DNA of 64,000 bases, taken from positions 671,032-735,031 of the forward strand of contig JAQTOU010000001.1 in the NCBI GenBank assembly GCA_028713125.1, written 5' to 3'. How positions within the stretch are numbered: the stretch's first letter is position 1; each line of letters opens with the position of its first letter. Made by a program: the position numbers and the translations under genes. Below are positions 59,740 through 64,000 of this stretch, one piece after another. The DNA is from Elusimicrobiales bacterium (lineage in GTDB: Bacteria > Elusimicrobiota > Elusimicrobia > Elusimicrobiales > UBA9959). A model generated the notes under the pieces. The model was given only the letters and a program-made list of their open reading frames with translations, searched no databases and was not told where the DNA came from.

Positions 59740-60525
59740 ATGAAAACCAAGTGCATCGCCCTGCTATCGGACTTCGGAACGTTCGACCCTTTCGTGGCCG
59801 CGATGAAAGGCGTACTTCTGTCCAAGGCCCCCGGCCTTTCCATCATCGATATCACCCACCAGATCCCTCCGCAGGATATAAAGACGGCGGCCTTCTACCT
59901 GATGGCGGCCATGCCGTATATGCCCAAGCACACCCTGTTCCTGGCCGTGGTCGACCCGACGGTAGGCACGGGCCGCGGGATAATCTGGGCCCGCACTGAG
60001 AACTACCAGTTCATCTCCCCCGACAACGGCCTGGTCAGCTGGGTGGAACAGAAAGAAAAGATCAAAGAGGCGCGCTTCATAAGCAACTCCTCCCTGTTCA
60101 TGGAGAGCATCAGCTCCACTTTCCACGGCCGCGACATCATGGCGCCGGTGGCCGCCGCCATCGCGAAGGGCCTGCCTGAAAAAAAGATCGGCCCCGTCTT
60201 CAGCGAATACCGCCGCTTTCCTTTTCCCCATCCGGAAAAAGCCGGAAACAGGATAACCGGCCAGGTCATCGCGATAGACCATTTCGGCAATGTGGTCACA
60301 AATATCAAGCGCAGCTACCTCAACGCCCGGGCGGTATTCAATATCTCCGACCGCATGCTGAAAGGGATCAAGCTCACCTACGCCTCGGTCCCGGAAGGCG
60401 AAGCGATGGCCCTTATGGGGTCCTTCGGCTTCCTGGAGTTCTCGGTGCGGAACGGCAGCTTCGCCCGCGCCTTCGACGTAAAGATCGGCTCCCCCGTGGA
60501 AGCCATAGTCTCACTGGACGAATAG
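59740..60525 (+). CDS. SAM hydroxide adenosyltransferase (DUF62)
   Basis: 261 aa. N-terminal blocks IALLSDFGTFDPFVAAMKGVL, IIDITHQIPPQDIKTAAFYL, VVDPTVGTGR and SPDNGLVS, then TFHGRDIMAPVAA and IDHFGNVVTNI are characteristic of the family. It converts S-adenosylmethionine and water to adenosine and methionine. In the usual binding residues nothing seems missing. It is 42 bp after pyrE and 4 bp before the methyltransferase gene, in one unit. Confidence 0.93.
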   Translation: MKTKCIALLSDFGTFDPFVAAMKGVLLSKAPGLSIIDITHQIPPQDIKTAAFYLMAAMPYMPKHTLFLAVVDPTVGTGRGIIWARTENYQFISPDNGLVSWVEQKEKIKEARFISNSSLFMESISSTFHGRDIMAPVAAAIAKGLPEKKIGPVFSEYRRFPFPHPEKAGNRITGQVIAIDHFGNVVTNIKRSYLNARAVFNISDRMLKGIKLTYASVPEGEAMALMGSFGFLEFSVRNGSFARAFDVKIGSPVEAIVSLDE

Positions 60526-60529
60526 AATT

Positions 60530-61705
60530 ATGACAAACCTCACACTACGCTCCGGCGCCGTAAAGCGCCGGGCCCATGGACATCTCTGGGTTTTCTCCAA
60601 CGAACTGGAAGTGGTCGACACCACTATCCCGCCAGGGACCATCTGCGGCCTGGTTTACCCTACCGGCAAACCGGCCGGGGTCGGCTTCTTCAACCCGAAG
60701 AGTCTTATAGCGTTCCGCCTGCTGGCCCAGAACACTCTGGACCTGCCGAAGGACTTCCTGAAGGACCGCCTCGCCGCCGCGCTGGACTACCGCGAATCGC
60801 TAGGGGTTTCCCGCGCCTGCCGGGTCTGCTTCGGAGAATCCGACGGCCTGCCCGGCCTGGTCGTTGACCGCTACGGCGACGCGATAGTGGTGGAGATCCT
60901 TTCGGCCGGCATGGAGCTGCTGAAGGGAGAGATCACCGCCGCCATCACCGACCTGATGCGGCCCCGCGGGATCTTCTACAAGAATACCCACCAGTTCCGC
61001 GAGCTGGAAGGGATCAAGTCTTACGAAGAGACGGCCTTCGGGGTCATGCCCGAAAAGGTGAAGATAACGGAGAACGGCCTGGACTACTGGGTGCCCATGG
61101 CGGGCGGCCAGAAGACCGGCTGGTACTTCGACCAGCGCGAGAACCGCGAGGCCCTCGTGCCGTTCTTCAAAGGCCGCAAAGTGATGGACCTCCACACTTA
61201 CCTCGGAGCTTTCGCCATAACCGCCGCCAAGGCCGGCGCCGAAACCGTCTGGGGCATCGACTCCTCGGAGAAGGCCATAGAGCTGGCGGAGGAGAACGCG
61301 GCGCTCAACAAAGTGGAAAAAAAGATCATTTTCCGGAAGGAAAAAGCGGAGCGCATCCTGGAGGCCCTGGAGGCGGGGCAGCTGCCGGAGACGCCGGACT
61401 TCATCCTGATAGACCCGCCCAATATCGTGCGCAACAAGAAGCATCTGCCGCAGGCGCTGAAGATGCTGGGCCGCATGGCCGGCGCGGCGATAAAAGCGCT
61501 GCCGCGCGGCGGCTACCTGGCGGTCTCCACCTGCTCGCACCACATCTCGAGAGGGATGTTCATGGAAACTCTTTCCGGCGCGGCTTCCCGGGTGGGAAAG
61601 AAGGCCATGCTGGTAGAGATGCGCGGCCAGGCGAAGGACCATCCTATACTGCTCAGCATGCCGGAGACGGAGTACCTGCACTTCGCGCTGCTCAGGATAG
61701 TATAG
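60530..61705 (+). CDS. Class I SAM-dependent rRNA methyltransferase (RlmI/RlmK-like)
   Basis: 391 aa. An N-terminal PUA domain (KRRAHGHLWVFSNELEVVDTTIPPG) is followed by the Rossmann methyltransferase: VMDLHTYLGAFAITAAKAGAETVWGIDSS (motif I; HTYLG replaces the usual NTFSYTG-like sequence), DFILIDPPNIV (motif IV) and GGYLAVSTCSHH (with the cysteine of m5C enzymes). RlmI methylates C1962 of 23S rRNA. Ends at a clear terminator. Confidence 0.92.
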   Translation: MTNLTLRSGAVKRRAHGHLWVFSNELEVVDTTIPPGTICGLVYPTGKPAGVGFFNPKSLIAFRLLAQNTLDLPKDFLKDRLAAALDYRESLGVSRACRVCFGESDGLPGLVVDRYGDAIVVEILSAGMELLKGEITAAITDLMRPRGIFYKNTHQFRELEGIKSYEETAFGVMPEKVKITENGLDYWVPMAGGQKTGWYFDQRENREALVPFFKGRKVMDLHTYLGAFAITAAKAGAETVWGIDSSEKAIELAEENAALNKVEKKIIFRKEKAERILEALEAGQLPETPDFILIDPPNIVRNKKHLPQALKMLGRMAGAAIKALPRGGYLAVSTCSHHISRGMFMETLSGAASRVGKKAMLVEMRGQAKDHPILLSMPETEYLHFALLRIV

Positions 61706-61724
61706 ACCCGGAACGGCGACAAAT

Positions 61725-61750
61725 AAAAAGGGCCCGAAAGGGCCCTTTTT
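61725..61750. terminator. Bidirectional terminator
   Basis: AAAAAGGGCCC-GAAA-GGGCCCTTTTT between the convergent methyltransferase and response regulator genes. Confidence 0.92.
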
Positions 61751-61768
61751 ACGTTTAAGGCGCAGAAG

Positions 61769-62137
61769 TTAAAGAATGCTTTTTACGACCTTGAGGATCT
61801 CCGCTTTGCTGGAAGGCTTGGTAATATAGGTTTTGGCCCCGTAGCTTATGGCCTGCTGGATCTCGTTTATGCTGCCCTCCACGGTGAGCATCACGACGGG
61901 CACGATCCTGGTGACCTTGTCGGACTTGATCTCCTTGCAGGCTTTCAGGCCGTCCATGAGCGGCATGTGTATATCCAGCATCACCAGCGCAGGGAGCTCC
62001 TTGCGCGCCATCTCCACGGCTTCAAGCCCGTTCTCGGCCTGCAGCACTGTATAGCCCTCGCTTTCGAGCATATTGCTGAGCAGCATGCGCATGTCAGCGT
62101 CGTCATCGGCTATAAGTATCTTGTTATGGAGGGGCAT
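61769..62137 (-). CDS. Single-domain response regulator
   Basis: 122 aa from the ATG at 62137 (AGGAG upstream; the open frame above it runs into the tRNA). Receiver motifs: IADDDAD, MLDIHMPLMDG (phospho-acceptor), MLTVEGS and YITKPSS. No output domain. Its start codon is 24 bp past the 3' end of the tRNA-Phe gene on the same strand, with no separate promoter obvious, so it is probably cotranscribed with the tRNA. Confidence 0.93.
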   Translation of the reverse strand: MPLHNKILIADDDADMRMLLSNMLESEGYTVLQAENGLEAVEMARKELPALVMLDIHMPLMDGLKACKEIKSDKVTRIVPVVMLTVEGSINEIQQAISYGAKTYITKPSSKAEILKVVKSIL

Positions 62138-62161
62138 AGACCGGACTCCTGAAAGGAAATT

Positions 62162-62233
62162 TGCCGCGGGTTGGGATCGAACCAACGACACCTGGTTTTT
62201 CAGACCAGTGCTCTACCACTGAGCTACCGCGGC
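62162..62233 (-). tRNA. tRNA-Phe (anticodon GAA)
   Basis: 72-nt cloverleaf on the minus strand: acceptor GCCGCGG/CCGCGGC with discriminator A, D arm GCTC/GAGC, anticodon stem CTGGT/ACCAG with loop CTGAAAA, T arm GTTGG-TTCGATC-CCAAC. CCA is not encoded. Confidence 0.95.
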
Positions 62234-62301
62234 AAAAGGTGGTAAACTACATAGAGAGTTTATCATTTTTTGAAAATACTGTTAAGGTTTTTTTCTACGT
62301 C

Positions 62302-62331
62302 GGTGTCCATATAGGTGTCCATTGGTGTCCA
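62302..62331. repeat. Three direct GGTGTCCA repeats
   Basis: GGTGTCC(A) at 62302, 62314 and 62324, between tRNA-Phe and the Fic gene; another copy occurs at 63748 in the integrase remnant. They could be arm-type recombinase sites or a remnant of an attachment region. The rest of the gap 62234-62368 holds nothing else clear. Confidence 0.5.
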
Positions 62332-62368
62332 CGACCGCGATATTCGCCTATGAAGCTACCGTTTCCAT

Positions 62369-63544
62369 TCACTTGGACTCCATCCCCTCCTGAAGTATCT
62401 TCAGGTATGGTTCGTAAGAGAAAACGCGGTGCCGCTGCTTTCCTGTAATTTCCTTAACAAAGCCAAGCTGCTGAAGCTTTCCCAGTGTCTTGTTCGCGGT
62501 CGGGAAGGACACGCCCAGCTCTTTGCAAACAAGCGGCAGCGAAAGAATGCAGTGTTTCTTGAACAGTTCATGCACCTTCAAGGCTGTGCCTTTGGACCGG
62601 CCCAGGCCTTCAATAGCGGCGCTGTGTTCCCTGAAAATACCCACCAGCCTGGCGGCAGTATCGCTCGCCTGGTTAGCCACCTCGGCGATACCGTCAAGAT
62701 AAAAAGCTAACCAGCCTTCCCAATCCCCGTCGGTGCGCACGCGCTGCAGGGCTTCGTAATACTCCGCCCGGCGCGTCTTAAAATACAAGCTCAGAAAAAG
62801 AAGCGGCGAAGAGATCGCCCCCTCCGCTATCATAATGAATGGAATTAGGAGCCGCCCCATACGCCCGTTCCCGTCCAGGAAAGGATGGATACTCTCGAAT
62901 TGCGCGTGGACCAATCCGGCTTTAATTAACGTCGGAGTTTGCGCCGGTTCGTTATGGATAAATTTTTCGAGCGCGCCCAGCGCCGGGATTACTTCATGCG
63001 GCGGCGGAGGCACAAATTTAGCATTGCCAGGTCGGCTGCCGGCGATCCAATTCTGCGTGCGCCGGAATTGGCCCGGCTCCTTGTGACTGCCGCGCCCGCC
63101 CTTAAGGAGAATGGCGTGTATCTCTTTTATCAGACGTAAGCTGATAGGCAGCTCCTTCAGCCTTTTGATGCCGTACTCTAGGGCGGTCACATAATTTGAA
63201 ACCTCTTCCACGTCGCCTACCGGCACTCCGGGAACCTCATTATTTTCAAACAAAAGCAGATCCGAAAGAGAAGACTGAGTCCCCTCTATCTGCGAAGAAA
63301 GCACAGCTTCTTTTCTGATGTAGGTGTAGAGCAGTATCTGTGGATTAGGCAGATGTAAGGTTATAGAGTCCAGCCGGCCCAGGGCCCTGCCGGCTTTTTC
63401 GGTCAAAGCCTGCAGCCTCTCGTCATATTTAATAGGCGGGACCGGCGGTAAGGGTGCCGGAACAAAGCAATAATAGGGCTCCGGCCCTGTTTGCTTCTCA
63501 AATCGGCCCGCCCTGGGACTTTTACCTGGGTTCTTCTCAGTCAT
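62369..63544 (-). CDS. Fic-family AMP-transferase with winged-helix C-terminus
   Basis: 391 aa. Fic core motif HPFLDGNGRMGR (about residues 216-227) with the catalytic histidine intact, preceded by an N-terminal class II inhibitory motif SSQIEG (S83 to G88). A Fic_N-type N-terminal region (YDERLQALTEKAGRALGRLDS) and a C-terminal winged helix (about 325-390, SLPLVCKELGVSFPTANKTLGKLQQLGFV) complete it. It should transfer AMP to a protein target and is probably autoinhibited. The DNA-binding domain and the repeat array at its promoter suggest autorepression. Composition is less G+C-rich than its neighbours. Confidence 0.93.
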   Translation of the reverse strand: MTEKNPGKSPRAGRFEKQTGPEPYYCFVPAPLPPVPPIKYDERLQALTEKAGRALGRLDSITLHLPNPQILLYTYIRKEAVLSSQIEGTQSSLSDLLLFENNEVPGVPVGDVEEVSNYVTALEYGIKRLKELPISLRLIKEIHAILLKGGRGSHKEPGQFRRTQNWIAGSRPGNAKFVPPPPHEVIPALGALEKFIHNEPAQTPTLIKAGLVHAQFESIHPFLDGNGRMGRLLIPFIMIAEGAISSPLLFLSLYFKTRRAEYYEALQRVRTDGDWEGWLAFYLDGIAEVANQASDTAARLVGIFREHSAAIEGLGRSKGTALKVHELFKKHCILSLPLVCKELGVSFPTANKTLGKLQQLGFVKEITGKQRHRVFSYEPYLKILQEGMESK

Positions 63545-63550
63545 AGTTCA

Positions 63551-63579
63551 ATTATAAGGGAGAAAAGTTTAATTGTCAA
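63551..63579 (-). promoter_or_regulatory. Perfect consensus promoter of the Fic gene
   Basis: Minus strand: -35 TTGACA (63574-63579), 17-bp spacer, -10 TATAAT (63551-63556). Six bases separate the -10 box from the ATG, so the transcript should be leaderless. Confidence 0.85.
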
Positions 63580-63638
63580 GATTTAATTAAACTATAGCCA
63601 TTTAAAGTTTAATTGGCTATTTTCTAATTAAACTTTCA
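63563..63638. promoter_or_regulatory. Operator-like array of AAAGTTTAATT sites
   Basis: Four copies of (A)AGTTTAATT within about 75 bp: direct at about 63565 and 63605, inverted at about 63582 (TTTAATTAAACT) and 63627 (AATTAAACTTT). The first copy is in the promoter spacer and the second next to the -35 box, so a bound protein would block RNA polymerase. Confidence 0.65.
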
Positions 63639-63648
63639 ATACCTAAGA

Positions 63649-63927
63649 CTAATGCGGCAAAAGGGGTATCTCGGCAGTGGCTACTGCGGGGAAAGAGCCC
63701 GCTGGCGAGGCTTCAGCCTGCCTTGGGGCCCAGATAGACGTCCAGCCGGTGTCCAGAAGGGCCATATTGTCACGCAGGTGGCTGTTGGACAGGTGGGCGT
63801 AGCGTTGTGTCAAAAGGGGCGTAGAGTGGCCCAGGATGTTCTGCAGGGCCGGCAAATTGCCCGTACGCATGATTGTCCTGTCCAGTTTAATCTGAAACAT
63901 TTTTTTGCCTAGTTCTGTTGACAGATT
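63649..63927 (-). pseudogene. Tyrosine recombinase (integrase) C-terminal remnant
   Basis: The minus-strand frame reads GNLPALQNILGHSTPLLTQRYAHLSNSHL, the C-terminal catalytic block of a tyrosine recombinase (LGHS ... T-x-RYAHL, with the active-site His and Tyr). The frame is closed by a stop at 63928-63930, and the region with the first catalytic Arg is missing, so at most 92 codons remain. No continuation is visible in the other frames up to the window end. It is most likely the decayed remnant of a mobile element that also brought the Fic gene. Confidence 0.7.
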
Positions 63928-64000
63928 CTAGCATCTTCCGGTTCTGCTTCCCATTCTTCAAGTAACATCCACTTTCTCAACACGGCTCTTACCGCCCTGC

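Noticed and set aside
62161..62448. 95-codon open frame starting in the antisense of tRNA-Phe
   Set aside because: Begins with the well-known translated antisense-tRNA string (VGIEPTTPGFSDQCSTTELP) and is not a protein gene.

Overview
This 64 kb window is chromosomal DNA from a G+C-rich, Gram-negative bacterium. It encodes outer-membrane beta-barrels, AsmA-type proteins and signal-peptide-bearing periplasmic enzymes. The best guess for the lineage is Elusimicrobiota. The reason is the type IV pilin at 41.5-42.0 kb, with its KSKEGALRGNLSSIRAALRIYY-type region after the N-terminal helix, together with several degenerate relatives of it; I recall this pilin style as typical of that phylum. There is no rRNA or other decisive marker, so the lineage is an inference. 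The three tRNA genes, Gln(CTG), Pro(TGG) and Phe(GAA), do not encode the 3' CCA.

Layout. 0-7 kb: the 3' part of an HrpB-type helicase, then a minus-strand operon of a SulP transporter with a cyclic-nucleotide-binding domain, a small membrane protein resembling the Pycsar effector TM module, and an MscS channel that also carries a cyclic-nucleotide-binding domain. 7-19 kb (minus strand): a Cyc2-like cytochrome-porin with a di-haem peroxidase, argG-argH, and a molybdenum hydroxylase operon whose FAD subunit is split by a GltD-like module and which starts with a YtcJ-type amidohydrolase. 19-27.5 kb: single-domain response regulators, an HD phosphohydrolase, pilin-like proteins without a prepilin signal, a DUF805-pilin fusion, an EF-hand alpha/beta hydrolase and a UreH-like metal transporter. 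27.6-41.5 kb: CorC/HlyC-like protein, two tRNAs, cell-wall and envelope enzymes, an oligopeptide-type binding protein, nth, a GAF-PAS protein, a PorV/LysM-like protein, a pseudo-receiver/propeller protein and a PilZ-like protein. 41.5-50 kb: pilin, glnA, AsmA-like protein, lpdA, xth, Gre factor and DUF2339. 49.5-55.3 kb: a complete glycine cleavage locus (gcvT, gcvH, gcvPA, gcvPB) followed by a lipoate ligase-like gene; lpdA lies 5 kb upstream, so all four proteins of the complex and a lipoylation enzyme are present. 55-62 kb: response regulators, an M50-like protease, a large AsmA protein, pyrE, a SAM hydrolase-like protein and an RlmI-like methyltransferase. 62-64 kb: tRNA-Phe, then a less G+C-rich accessory stretch with a Fic protein and an integrase remnant.

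The most unusual signals are outside the standard gene list. (1) Between gcvPB and the lipoate ligase there are two inverted copies of a roughly 130-bp multi-hairpin element with conserved loops and compensatory stems. (2) An operon pairs two cyclic-nucleotide-gated-looking membrane proteins with a Pycsar-TM-like protein. (3) Pilin-like proteins have lost the prepilin peptidase site, one of them fused to DUF805. (4) Four promoters place the -10 box only 6-9 nt before the ATG, suggesting leaderless mRNAs. (5) An operator-like array of four AAAGTTTAATT sites overlaps a perfect consensus promoter of the Fic gene. No CRISPR array or intact mobile element is visible.
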